Shown: one piece after another, positions 15,482-24,778 of the stretch
Numbering within the stretch: position 1 is the first letter of the stretch
Layout: each line of letters opens with the position of its first letter
Source of the DNA: DASZMX01 sp035551475
GTDB taxonomy: Bacteria > Verrucomicrobiota > Verrucomicrobiia > Limisphaerales > Palsa-1400
Direction: 5' to 3'
Assembly (NCBI GenBank): GCA_035551475.1
Contig: DASZMX010000044.1
Coordinates: 1-51,987 of the forward strand
Length of the DNA stretch: 51,987 bases
Position numbers and translations under genes: made by a program
The notes under the pieces: generated by a model
The model's input: the letters and a program-made list of their open reading frames with translations, nothing else
Told to the model about the DNA's origin: nothing
Databases searched by the model: none

Positions 15482-16807
15482 ATGAACAAACGCATACTTC
15501 TTTGGTCCATCACGTCTGCGCTCGCCGGGTTCCTTTTTGGTTTTGACACGGTGGTGATCTCGGGTGCGGAGCAGACCATCCAATCGCTCTGGGGTCTCGG
15601 CGCGGGCATGCATGGCGTCGCGATGGCGGCGGCGCTTTATGGCACGGTGGTGGGGTCCTTGCTCGGCGGCTGGCCGACCGATCGCTTTGGCCGCAAAGCC
15701 ACGTTGTTATTCATCGGATTGTTCTATTTGGTCGGCGCCATCTGGTCCGCGCTGGCCGGCGATGTTTATTCGTTCATCATCGCGCGCGCGATTGGCGGCC
15801 TCGGCATCGGCATTTCCACCGTGGCCGCGCCGCTTTACATCTCGGAGATTGCTCCGCCCAAATACCGCGGACGTCTCGCGGGCATGTTCCAGTTCAACAT
15901 CGTTTTTGGCATCCTGATCGCATTTCTCTCCAACAAACTTCTCTCCGGCGCCGGCCCGAATGCCTGGCGTTGGATGCTCGGCGTGGCGGCGTTTCCGTCT
16001 TTTGTTTACGCTGTGCTGTGCTTCAGCCTGCCCGAGAGTCCGCGCTGGCTGCTCACCCGCAAAAATGACCGTCCCGAAGGCTTGCGCGTATTGCGCTTGA
16101 TCGAGCCGGAAGCATCCGCGGCGGAAATTGACGCGGCGGCGAACGAGATTGTCGCCGCCTCCCCGCAAAAGGCGGAGGCCTCGAATTTTTGGACGTGGCG
16201 CCTGCGCATTCCCATCATGCTGGCGTTCTTCGTGGCATTCTTCAATCAGCTCTCCGGCATCAATGCCATTCTTTATTTCGCGCCGCGCATTTTTCAAATG
16301 GCCGGGCTCGGCGCGCAAGCCGCATTGCTGCAATCCGTCGGCATCGGCATCACCAATCTTATTTTCACGTTTGTGGGCCTCTGGCTGATTGACCGCCTGG
16401 GCCGGCGCACGCTGCTTTTTATCGGCTCCTTCGGTTACATCATTTCGTTGAGCCTGGTGGCGTGGGCCTTTTTCACGAGCCATTTTAGCATTGTGCCGGT
16501 GTGTATTTTTGCGTTCATCGCGGCGCATGCAGTGGGGCAGGGCGCGGTCATTTGGGTTTTGATCTCGGAAATATTTCCCAATCGCCAGCGGGCGGAAGGG
16601 CAGGCGCTGGGGAGTTTCACGCATTGGATTTTTGCCGCGCTTTTGACCACGTTTTTCCCAAAAATGGTGACCGCGTTCCCGCCGGGCTACGTCTTCTCGT
16701 TCTTCACCTTCATGATGATTTTGCAGCTCATCTGGGTGCAGACGATGGTGCCGGAGACCAAGGGCGTGCCGCTGGAACAAATCCAAAAACAATTGGGAAT
16801 TGAGTAG
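15482..16807 (+). CDS. MFS sugar porter (sugar:proton symporter)
   Basis: A 441-aa inner-membrane transporter of the sugar porter family, with about 12 membrane segments. Family signatures are complete: DRFGRK in the first cytoplasmic loop, ARAIGGLGIGISTVAAPLYI and PPKYRGRL in the N half, PESPRW before the central loop, QLSGINAILYFAP in helix 7 (sugar binding), DRLGRR, and the terminal PETKG. Homologues carry xylose, galactose, glucose or fructose by proton symport. Here fructose is the likely cargo, because the next gene encodes a fructokinase and two GH32 fructan hydrolases follow. A consensus TTGACA lies at 15447-15452, but its -10 partner is poor. The gene is 88 bp after the pseudopilin and 8 bp before the kinase, so it is probably in one operon with both. 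Confidence 0.92.
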   Translation: MNKRILLWSITSALAGFLFGFDTVVISGAEQTIQSLWGLGAGMHGVAMAAALYGTVVGSLLGGWPTDRFGRKATLLFIGLFYLVGAIWSALAGDVYSFIIARAIGGLGIGISTVAAPLYISEIAPPKYRGRLAGMFQFNIVFGILIAFLSNKLLSGAGPNAWRWMLGVAAFPSFVYAVLCFSLPESPRWLLTRKNDRPEGLRVLRLIEPEASAAEIDAAANEIVAASPQKAEASNFWTWRLRIPIMLAFFVAFFNQLSGINAILYFAPRIFQMAGLGAQAALLQSVGIGITNLIFTFVGLWLIDRLGRRTLLFIGSFGYIISLSLVAWAFFTSHFSIVPVCIFAFIAAHAVGQGAVIWVLISEIFPNRQRAEGQALGSFTHWIFAALLTTFFPKMVTAFPPGYVFSFFTFMMILQLIWVQTMVPETKGVPLEQIQKQLGIE

Positions 16808-16815
16808 AGCAGTTT

Positions 16816-17724
16816 ATGAGTTTTAAGATTCTGGGCATCGGCGAAGCCTTGTGGGATTTGCTTCCCACTGGTCCTCAAGTCGGCGGGGCGCCCGCCAACT
16901 TCGCCTGTCACGCCCGCGCCCTCGGCGCCCGCGCCGGGGTGGTCACGCGCGTGGGCCGCGATGACTATGGCCGCGGCATCGTGGATTTTTTCCGGAAAAT
17001 GGGCATCGCGCACGACGCCGTGCAAACGGACGACCAAGCCCCCACGGGAACCGTCACTGTCACGCTTTCCGGCCAGGGCATTCCGCATTTTACAATTCAC
17101 GAAAATGTCGCGTGGGATTGCCTGGAAGTCACCCGCGAAGCGCTCGCGGCCGTGCGCGCGGCGGACGCCATTTCCTTTGGCACGCTGGCCCAACGCAGCG
17201 AGGCGGGGCGGGTCTCGGTGCAGCGCCTGCTTTCCGCGGCGCCCGCAACCACGTTGCGGGTCTTCGATGTGAATTTGCGGCAGCGCTATTTTTCGCACGA
17301 AGTCATCGCGCAATCGCTCCAGTTGGCGAATGTTTTGAAACTCAACGACGGCGAACTTGAAGTGTTCAGCGCCCTCTTCAAGTTGTCGGGCTCCGTCGCG
17401 TGCCGCCTGGAAACGCTCGCGCAACGATACGGTTTGCAGGTCGTGGCCCTCACACGCGGCCCCGCCGGCAGCCTGCTGTATCAAGCCGGCCAGTGGTCGG
17501 ATTGCGCGGGGTTGCCCATCCAAATTGTTGACACGGTGGGCGCCGGCGACGCCTTTACCGCCGCGCTGGTGATGGGCTTGCTGCAGCGCATGGAACTCGA
17601 CCAGATCAACAGCCTGGCTGACGAAGTGGCGCGCTATGTTTGCACCCGCGCCGGCGCCACGCCGCCGTTGCCGAAGGAATTCTCCGAGCGCTTCGCCGCG
17701 CATGACGCCGCTTTGAAGTTATGA
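16816..17724 (+). CDS. Fructokinase, PfkB family
   Basis: A 302-aa ribokinase-fold kinase that would convert fructose to fructose 6-phosphate in the cytoplasm. It opens with LGIGEALWDLLPTG and GGAPANFACHARALG, typical of bacterial fructokinases, has FDVNLRQRYFS in the middle, and the ATP/anion-hole motif DTVGAGDAFTAALVMG with catalytic Asp245. Length is normal. Specificity for fructose is inferred from the start motif and from context: an MFS porter 8 bp upstream and a GH32 enzyme overlapping by 4 bp downstream (ATGA at 17721). A general hexose kinase role cannot be excluded. Confidence 0.88.
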   Translation: MSFKILGIGEALWDLLPTGPQVGGAPANFACHARALGARAGVVTRVGRDDYGRGIVDFFRKMGIAHDAVQTDDQAPTGTVTVTLSGQGIPHFTIHENVAWDCLEVTREALAAVRAADAISFGTLAQRSEAGRVSVQRLLSAAPATTLRVFDVNLRQRYFSHEVIAQSLQLANVLKLNDGELEVFSALFKLSGSVACRLETLAQRYGLQVVALTRGPAGSLLYQAGQWSDCAGLPIQIVDTVGAGDAFTAALVMGLLQRMELDQINSLADEVARYVCTRAGATPPLPKEFSERFAAHDAALKL

Positions 17725-19532
17725 TCGCCAAAGTCGCCCCGATTTTTTTGCTCGCCGCCGCCGTTGTTTCGGCCCAGCCCTATCGGCCCGCCTTCCATTT
17801 TACGCCGGAAAAAAATTGGATGAACGACCCCAACGGCCTCGTTTTTTACGAAGGTGAATACCATCTGCATTATCAATATAATCCGTTCGGCGAACATTGG
17901 GGCCACATGACCTGGGGCCACGCGGTCAGCTCTGACCTCGTTCATTGGCAGCATCTGCCCTACGCGCTCACCGAGGGCGATGGCGTCATGATTTTTTCCG
18001 GCAACGCGGTGATCGATTGGAACAACACCAGCGGGTTCGGCCAAAATGGCCAGCCTCCGATGGTCGCCATTTACACCGGCTTTCGCGAATCGGATCAGCG
18101 CCAGTATCAATGCCTGGCCTACAGCAACGACCGGGCGCGTTCATGGGTCAAGTATTCCGGCAATCCCGTGATGGATTTGGGCATGACGGAGTTTCGCGAT
18201 CCGCGCGCGCAATGGTATGAGCCCGCGCATTGTTGGGTGATCACCACCGCTCTTTCCGCCGAGCACAAGGTGCGCATTTATCACTCGCCCGACCTCAAGC
18301 ATTGGACGGAGGTCAGCGATTTTGGACCCGCCGGATCGACCGCTGGCGTCTGGGAATGCCCGGATTTTTTTGAGCTGCCGGTCGATGGCGATGCGCACCA
18401 TAAGAAATGGGTTTTGATGGTCAGCATTTCCGGCGGCGCTCCCGCCGGCCAATCGGGCATTCAATATTTCGTCGGTGATTTTGACGGCTCCCATTTTGTG
18501 GCGGATGCCGATTCGGTTTTTGCGCCCACGGCTCCGGTGGTTCCGGCGGGGCGCATGCTGGCTGATTTTGAAGGCGCGGATTACGGCGCGTGGCAAGCAA
18601 CGGGCACGGCTTTCGGCAGCGGCCCGGCGCCAGGGGCTTTTCCCGGGCAAAACCCGGTGGCCGGCTATCGCGGCCACGGTCTGGTCAACACGTTTCTCAA
18701 CGGTGACGGCTCCACGGGCACGCTTACGTCCCCGGCATTTACCGTCACCAATGATTACATCAATTTCCTCATCGGCGCCGGCAGTCATGCCGGGGTGACT
18801 TGCATGAATTTACTCGTGGACGGCCAAATCGTCCGCACCGCCACGGGGCATGACAATGAGTTGCTCACATGGGATTCCTGGGACGTTCACGCCCTGCGGA
18901 ATCGAACGGCGCGCATCCAAATCGTGGATGAAGACACGGGCGGCTGGGGGCACATCAATGTCGATGACATTATGTTGGCGGATGCCCCGGCGCGGCCTTC
19001 GGCGCAACCCGCTTTGTGGGTCGATCAAGGCGCCGATTTTTATGCCGCCACGAGCTACAGCGAAATGCCTAAAGGCGATCATCGCCGTGTTTTCATCGGG
19101 TGGCTCAATCATTGGCCGGACGGACTTCCGGGCGTGACGTGGCGCGGTTCGATGTCCATTCCGCGCGTCTTGACTCTGCGTCAGACGCCGGCTGGCGTGC
19201 GCCTCTTTCAAGCGCCGATTGCTGAGCTGAAATCTCTTCGTCTCCCGGCGCGTCCGTTGTCCGCCGCCAACCATGCCCCGCTCGAATTTGCGCTCGATGT
19301 GCAGCCGGGCCAAAACTTTAAGTTCAACGGCAAGACGTTCGCCGCGCCCGCGTCCGCCCGCCATCTCCAGGTTTTTATCGATACGTCGTCGGTGGAAGTC
19401 TTTGTCAATGACGGCGAATCCGTTTACACCGATCTGACTTTTCCGCCGGCTGCGGCCCCGGCGGTTGAATGCCCCGATTCGAGCGGCGTCCAAAAGATGG
19501 AGGTTTGGCCGCTGCAATCGATTTGGAAGTAA
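17721..19532 (+). CDS. Secreted GH32 fructan hydrolase with a beta-sandwich inserted in the propeller
   Basis: A 603-aa exported glycoside hydrolase that releases fructose from levan, inulin or sucrose. The signal peptide is about residues 1-18. The GH32 triad is intact: WMNDPNG with nucleophile Asp36, FRDP with Asp160, and WECPD with acid/base Glu212. After the fourth blade (about residue 275) the chain leaves the propeller for a module of about 150 residues (DFEGADYGAW to HINVDDIML), then returns with LWVDQGADFYAATSY for the fifth blade and the usual C-terminal beta-sandwich. The inserted module is homologous to the N-terminal module of the next gene. No FYR tail is present, unlike the next enzyme. 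Exo- versus endo-action cannot be decided. It is translationally coupled to the fructokinase. Confidence 0.92.
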   Translation: MIAKVAPIFLLAAAVVSAQPYRPAFHFTPEKNWMNDPNGLVFYEGEYHLHYQYNPFGEHWGHMTWGHAVSSDLVHWQHLPYALTEGDGVMIFSGNAVIDWNNTSGFGQNGQPPMVAIYTGFRESDQRQYQCLAYSNDRARSWVKYSGNPVMDLGMTEFRDPRAQWYEPAHCWVITTALSAEHKVRIYHSPDLKHWTEVSDFGPAGSTAGVWECPDFFELPVDGDAHHKKWVLMVSISGGAPAGQSGIQYFVGDFDGSHFVADADSVFAPTAPVVPAGRMLADFEGADYGAWQATGTAFGSGPAPGAFPGQNPVAGYRGHGLVNTFLNGDGSTGTLTSPAFTVTNDYINFLIGAGSHAGVTCMNLLVDGQIVRTATGHDNELLTWDSWDVHALRNRTARIQIVDEDTGGWGHINVDDIMLADAPARPSAQPALWVDQGADFYAATSYSEMPKGDHRRVFIGWLNHWPDGLPGVTWRGSMSIPRVLTLRQTPAGVRLFQAPIAELKSLRLPARPLSAANHAPLEFALDVQPGQNFKFNGKTFAAPASARHLQVFIDTSSVEVFVNDGESVYTDLTFPPAAAPAVECPDSSGVQKMEVWPLQSIWK

Positions 19533-19556
19533 GAACAGGCTTCAGCCAATTTTTTC

Positions 19557-22500
19557 ATGCGTGCATCGTCCTTTAGCGCCGTTCTTGTTTTTGCCGGACT
19601 TGCCCTCGGGCCATCGTTCGATCTTCACGCGCAGGACATTCTGTTGTCCAATTTCGAACAGCCAACCTATGCGTGGCTGCCGGGGAATTCCTGGGCCGTG
19701 GATGGCGAAGCCTTCGGCACGGCGCCGGCGCAAGGAACTTTGCCCAACCAAAGCCCGGTGACGGGTTATCTCGGACACGGCCTCGCTGATTCCTACACCT
19801 CCGGCGACGACAGCCTGGGCACACTGACCTCGCCGCAATTCACGATTCAGCGAAAGTACATTCGTTTCCTGATGGGCGGCGGCAACTATCGCGGGCAGAC
19901 CTGCATGAATCTTCTCATCAACGGCCAGGTCGTGCGCTCCGCCGTGGGCATGGGTGATCGCGAAGATCTGGATTACCTGCAGTGGAACGTCTCCGCGTTT
20001 TTAAACCAAACGGGCATGCTGCAAATTGTGGATGCGGCGGTGGGTCCGTGGGCTCATATCAACGTCGATCAAATCACCGAGACCGACAATGCGCTTCCGA
20101 ACGTCCTCGTCGCCTCGCAGCATTATCTCAATTTGCCCGTGCAAACCGGCGCGCCGTCGCATCTTGTCGAACTCATCCAGAACGGCTTGGTCGTGCGCGA
20201 ATTCAATATCGAGCTCGCCGACACCGCCACGAATTTTTATGCGTTCATGGATCTCACGCCGTTGCAAGGCCAGGAGCTTTTGGTGCGGGTCGATTCCCAG
20301 CCGGCCAGCGCCGGGCAGCTTGCCACGTATTTCGTGCAGGGCAGCAACATTCTGACGGATGTCCCCATTTACCAGGAAGCCTTGCGCCCCGTCTTCCATT
20401 ACACCGCGCGACGCGGCTGGCTCAACGATCCCAACGGCATGGTCTATGACAACGGCGAATATCATTTGAGTTACCAGCACAATCCTTACGGCTGGGATTG
20501 GGACAACATGCATTGGGGCCACGCCGTCAGCCGCGACCTCGTGCATTGGACGGAACTGCCGGAAGCGCTTTATCCCGATTACCTGGGCGCGGCGTGGTCG
20601 GGATCTTCAGTCATCGATTGGAGCAATTCCGCTGGTTTCGGCCCCAATGCCATGCTCGACTTTTACACGGAAGCCGCCGGCCACGCCAATAATCCCCGGA
20701 TGTCGGCGCCCTACCGTTTCACGCAGGGGCTGGCTTACAGCCTCGATCACGGCCGCACCTTTACGAAATACAGCGGCAACCCGATCGTTCCCAATGTGGC
20801 GGGGGACAATCGCGATCCAAAAGTCATCTGGTACGCGCCCGGGCAAAAATGGGTGATGGTTTTTTGGCTCATCAATAATGACTACGGCTTTTTTTCCTCC
20901 ACCGACCTCAAACATTGGACGCAAACTTCCACGTTCACCTTTCCGCACATCATCGAAGTCCCCGAACTTTTTCAATTGCCGCTGGATGGGAATGTCAGCA
21001 ATCAGCCGTGGATATTTTATGCGGGCGCCGGTAATTATTATGTGGGCCAATTCGACGGCAACACGTTCTCCAGTCAATATGGCCCGTTTGCGATTCGCGG
21101 CGGCAACAGCTTCGCTGCGGCGCAGACGTTCAATAACATGCCCGCTTCTGATGGCCGCCGCATTCTGATCGCCAATGGCACCCAAACCTACCCGGACATG
21201 CCGTTCAATGAAGCGATGGATTTCCCAGTGGAATTGACGCTCAAGACCACCGCCGGAATTCCGCAAATCTACGTCAATCCGGTGCGCGAAATCTCCCTGT
21301 TGCGCACCAGCACGAATGTCTGGTCAGGCCGTTCCATGCCAAATAATGTGAATCTGCTGGCTGGCGTGAGCGGCGAGGCTTTCGAGATCGACGCCTATTT
21401 CAATCCCGGCGCGGCGGATCACGTCACCTTCAGCCTGCGCGGCACGGATGTCGTGTATGATAATATCGGCCACCAAATCGAGTGCGACGGTCTCAGTCAC
21501 ACGCTCAATCCCATCAACGGCGTCGTGCATCTGCGCATGCTGGTGGATCGCGGCACTCTGGAAATTTACGCCAACGACGGCTTGGTGTACATGCCGATGA
21601 GCGTCGATCCCGTAGCCGGCCCGCAGCCTGTTAGTTTGACAGCGTCCGGAAACGGCGCCCAATTGATGTCCTTGAATTTATACAACCTCGGCTCGGCCTG
21701 GCCGGCCGCGGCGCCTTTCATTTCCTCGCAACCGGCCTCCGCCACGATCCATGCCGGCGGGCCGGGCGCGCTCTCTGTCACCGCCTCAAGCGCGACCGTT
21801 CCGATATTTTACCAATGGCGGCTTAATGGCGCGCCGATCGCGGGCGCCACCAATAGCAGCTTGTCGCTTTTTCCCGGGCCGGCTTCGAATTCCATTTACG
21901 ACGTCATTGTCTCCAATTCCGCGGGCGCGGTGACCAGCCAGGTTTCCGCGGTCACGGTGATCCCGCCGTATATTGTCGCCAATTGGCGCATGGAGAAAGC
22001 GGCGGTCGTTCCCAATTCGGCGGGCAGTCCCGCCTTTAACGGGATCCTCGATGCGGCGACCAATTCCGGCCAGGGCATCGTCGCGGTGGGATTGGTCGTG
22101 CCGGCGGCGGAAGATGATTTGATCACATTCAACGGACTGCCCGGCGGGCCGGTGACGCTCAGCCCGAGCGTTCCGCCGGCCTCGATGTTTGTGAACCGGC
22201 ACAGCGGCGGAAATTTTTCCTATAACGCGGAAGCCATCAGCAATGTGGATGGCGCGCTTTTCTTTCCTCAGGACCAGTACGGCGATGAAATGGATTTTAC
22301 CGGCCCTTTTTGCGTCGAGCTGTTTTTCAAGACGGATGGCAATCAACAAAATGCCGGGCCCATGCAATTGCTCGCCCAAGGCTCGGACAACGGCCAGACT
22401 TTTCGCTACGGAGTGGATCTTAACGAGCCAGTTCCAGGGGCCGTCCGTTTCAACCTTGCCGCCGCCACGAACGATCTGGTGGGGGCCAACTACGCGGATG

Positions 22501-23000
22501 GCAAATGGCATTATCTCCTCGCCGCCTGCGACACGACGGCCGGTCCGGCTGGACAGCTCCGGCTGACCGTCGTCAATGAGGATGGCGCCGAAGCTGATGC
22601 GACCAACAACCTTGCGCCGGGCGTGCTGCCGTTGCCGGCCGGGAACAGTGGCAACTTGTTCCTCGGCCGCTATTCCTATCCGCTCGCGCAAACGCCCCGC
22701 ACCTTTCTCGGCCTGATCGATGAAGTGCAAATCACTTCCGGCCTCGCCGCGGATGCCTGGCGCCTCGGACGAATCCCTTCGCTTGACAATCACCCGCGCA
22801 TCTCCGCGGCGGCGGTTTCCCCGGCGGGCGTGAGCCTGCAATGGACGGGCGCCGCCGCCACGAATTTCCTCGTGCAATTCGTCCCGGCGCTGGGCGGCGT
22901 CTGGCAAACCATCGCCACGCTGACGAATGCCAATTTCATTGACACAAATATCTCTCGTCTGGCGGGAGCGGAAGGCTATTATCGAGTCCTTTCCCAATGA
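19557..23000 (+). CDS. Large secreted GH32 enzyme with N-terminal sandwich, Ig, LamG and FYR tail
   Basis: A 1147-aa exported multidomain fructan hydrolase. After a signal peptide (about 1-23) come a sandwich module (about 31-180, with CMNLLINGQVVRS) and a short beta linker domain (about 185-270). A GH32 catalytic unit follows (about 278-715), then an Ig-like domain (about 720-800), a LamG module (about 805-1075), and the shared tail ending in YYRVLSQ. Catalytic residues are WLNDPNG Asp291, NRDP Asp420 and Glu467. The acid/base motif reads IEVPE, with Val in place of the near-invariant Cys of ECP. The Ig-LamG block closely matches the third LamG unit of the surface protein at 11467, implying a shared target. 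The gene follows the other GH32 by 24 bp without a good ribosome binding site and overlaps the GH127 gene by 4 bp. Confidence 0.9.
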   Translation: MRASSFSAVLVFAGLALGPSFDLHAQDILLSNFEQPTYAWLPGNSWAVDGEAFGTAPAQGTLPNQSPVTGYLGHGLADSYTSGDDSLGTLTSPQFTIQRKYIRFLMGGGNYRGQTCMNLLINGQVVRSAVGMGDREDLDYLQWNVSAFLNQTGMLQIVDAAVGPWAHINVDQITETDNALPNVLVASQHYLNLPVQTGAPSHLVELIQNGLVVREFNIELADTATNFYAFMDLTPLQGQELLVRVDSQPASAGQLATYFVQGSNILTDVPIYQEALRPVFHYTARRGWLNDPNGMVYDNGEYHLSYQHNPYGWDWDNMHWGHAVSRDLVHWTELPEALYPDYLGAAWSGSSVIDWSNSAGFGPNAMLDFYTEAAGHANNPRMSAPYRFTQGLAYSLDHGRTFTKYSGNPIVPNVAGDNRDPKVIWYAPGQKWVMVFWLINNDYGFFSSTDLKHWTQTSTFTFPHIIEVPELFQLPLDGNVSNQPWIFYAGAGNYYVGQFDGNTFSSQYGPFAIRGGNSFAAAQTFNNMPASDGRRILIANGTQTYPDMPFNEAMDFPVELTLKTTAGIPQIYVNPVREISLLRTSTNVWSGRSMPNNVNLLAGVSGEAFEIDAYFNPGAADHVTFSLRGTDVVYDNIGHQIECDGLSHTLNPINGVVHLRMLVDRGTLEIYANDGLVYMPMSVDPVAGPQPVSLTASGNGAQLMSLNLYNLGSAWPAAAPFISSQPASATIHAGGPGALSVTASSATVPIFYQWRLNGAPIAGATNSSLSLFPGPASNSIYDVIVSNSAGAVTSQVSAVTVIPPYIVANWRMEKAAVVPNSAGSPAFNGILDAATNSGQGIVAVGLVVPAAEDDLITFNGLPGGPVTLSPSVPPASMFVNRHSGGNFSYNAEAISNVDGALFFPQDQYGDEMDFTGPFCVELFFKTDGNQQNAGPMQLLAQGSDNGQTFRYGVDLNEPVPGAVRFNLAAATNDLVGANYADGKWHYLLAACDTTAGPAGQLRLTVVNEDGAEADATNNLAPGVLPLPAGNSGNLFLGRYSYPLAQTPRTFLGLIDEVQITSGLAADAWRLGRIPSLDNHPRISAAAVSPAGVSLQWTGAAATNFLVQFVPALGGVWQTIATLTNANFIDTNISRLAGAEGYYRVLSQ

Positions 23001-24778
23001 GATTAGCCTTGGTTTTTCTGGCGCTCGCCGTGGTTTCCGCCATGGGCGCCGCCGTTGCGGATCGACAGGATTTCACCCCGCCTGACCGCGTCCAGCTCAG
23101 CGGCTGGATGGGTTCGCGCGTGCAGGCAAGTGAATCCAACCGCCTCGCGCAAATGGATGTGGATCGTCTGCTGGAAGGCTATCGTAAGCGTCCCGGCCGG
23201 CAGGCCTGGGACGGCGAGCACGTGGGAAAATGGCTCCACGCCGCCACCCTCGCCTGGGTCAATTCCGGCGATCCCAAGCTCCGCCAAAAGCTCGACCACG
23301 TCGCGGCTGAACTTGTGAAATGCCAGTTGCCCGACGGTTACCTGGGCACGTACCTGGACAAGGATCGTTGGACTGATTGGGATGTCTGGGCCCACAAATA
23401 CAATCTCATCGGCCTCCTCACCTACATCAAATTCACGGGCAACACCAACGCCCTCCCCGCGTGTCGGCGCATGGGCGATTTGCTCTGCCGCACCTTCGGC
23501 GATCAACCTGGCCAGCGCGACATTATCAAAGCCGGCTGGCATGTCGGCATGGCCCCCACCAGCGTGCTGGAGCCCATGGTGTTGCTCTACCGCGCCACCG
23601 GCGACCCGCGTTACCTCGATTTTTGCGCCTACATTTTACGCGCCTGGGAACAGCCCAACGGCCCCAAAATCATTTCCACGCTGCTCACCCTCAAGCGCGT
23701 GGACAAAGTCGGCAATGGCAAAGCCTACGAAATGCTTTCCTGCCTGAATGGCGCCCTTGAATATTATCGGATCGTGGGCGATCCGCGTCTCCTGGCGGCC
23801 TGTGAAAACGCCTGGAAGGATATTGTTGACAACAGGCTTTACGTCACCGGCGCCGCCAGTTACGATGAAGTGTTCCATGATAACTTTGATTTTCCGAACG
23901 TCGCCAATGTCGGCGAAACGTGCGTCACAGTCACGTGGCTCCAGCTCAACGCCCAGTTGTTGCGCTTGACCGGAGAGGCCAAATACGCTGACCAATTGGA
24001 GCATGTCATCCTCAATCAATTGTTCGGCGCGCAGAAATGCGACGGCACGGCGTGGGGTTACTACGTCCAAATGGAAGGCAAGAAACCGTATAGCAGCGAT
24101 CTCGACGGCCATTGCTGCCTCTCCAGCGGCCCGCGCGGCATCGCGTTGATTCCGACGTTCGCTTTATCGACGGACGCCGACGGCGCGGTCGTCAACCTTT
24201 ACGACGCGGGCACGGCGCATCTTATCTTGCGCGACGGCTCTCCCGTGACCATCGTCACCGAGACCCGTTATCCCAGCGATGCTGACATCCGCCTGTCGGT
24301 CCAACCCGCCTCCGCCCAATCTTTCACCGTCAAACTTCGCATTCCGTCTTGGTGCCAGGACGCCTTGCTGCAAGTGAATGGGCGCAAAACGTCCCTTCGT
24401 CCCGACCCGGATGGCTATGTCGCGGTGCATCGCAAGTGGAAGGCCGGCGATCAAATTCACCTCACGTTACCCCTCGGGCCGTCGGTGATCGTGGGCGATC
24501 ACAAGAACCAGGGCAAAGCGGTTCTTTGTTATGGCCCGCTCATTCTGGCCGCAGACCAGGCTCTCGATCCTGCTTTGGATTCCGCGACTCTGGCCGGAAC
24601 CAATCTGGCGACGCTTTCCATCCAATCGCAGCTTGCGCCGGCGTCCGCCCGAACCTGGCCTGCCGCCCGGGTTTATAGCGCCAATGCCTTAAACGGAAAA
24701 ATCCGGCTCCTCCCATTTGCCGATGCGGGAGAAGCCGGATCAACCTACAAAGTCTGGCTGCCTTACGGCGTGCCTTGA
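22997..24778 (+). CDS. GH127-type beta-L-arabinofuranosidase (DUF1680)
   Basis: A 593-aa exported enzyme with a short signal peptide (about 1-20, LALVFLALAVVSAMGAAVA). It has the (alpha/alpha)6 barrel of GH127, with WDGEHVGKWLHAATLAW near residue 75 and TWLQLNAQLLRLTGE further on. The unusual zinc-cysteine active site can be read: GETC gives Glu307 and Cys309, and GHCC gives Cys373 and Cys374, matching the Glu-Cys-Cys-Cys zinc set of the Bifidobacterium founding enzyme, in which one of the paired cysteines is the nucleophile. Known substrates are beta-L-arabinofuranosides and related furanosides. Translational coupling (ATGA overlap) to a fructan hydrolase is unusual and suggests either a mixed substrate or a shifted furanoside specificity. 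It has no FYR tail. The 3' end overlaps the convergent gene by 16 bp. Confidence 0.9.
   Translation: MRLALVFLALAVVSAMGAAVADRQDFTPPDRVQLSGWMGSRVQASESNRLAQMDVDRLLEGYRKRPGRQAWDGEHVGKWLHAATLAWVNSGDPKLRQKLDHVAAELVKCQLPDGYLGTYLDKDRWTDWDVWAHKYNLIGLLTYIKFTGNTNALPACRRMGDLLCRTFGDQPGQRDIIKAGWHVGMAPTSVLEPMVLLYRATGDPRYLDFCAYILRAWEQPNGPKIISTLLTLKRVDKVGNGKAYEMLSCLNGALEYYRIVGDPRLLAACENAWKDIVDNRLYVTGAASYDEVFHDNFDFPNVANVGETCVTVTWLQLNAQLLRLTGEAKYADQLEHVILNQLFGAQKCDGTAWGYYVQMEGKKPYSSDLDGHCCLSSGPRGIALIPTFALSTDADGAVVNLYDAGTAHLILRDGSPVTIVTETRYPSDADIRLSVQPASAQSFTVKLRIPSWCQDALLQVNGRKTSLRPDPDGYVAVHRKWKAGDQIHLTLPLGPSVIVGDHKNQGKAVLCYGPLILAADQALDPALDSATLAGTNLATLSIQSQLAPASARTWPAARVYSANALNGKIRLLPFADAGEAGSTYKVWLPYGVP

Noticed and set aside
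21786..22997. A 403-codon minus-strand open frame opposite the end of the second GH32
   Set aside because: The plus strand encodes a recognisable Ig-LamG block here.
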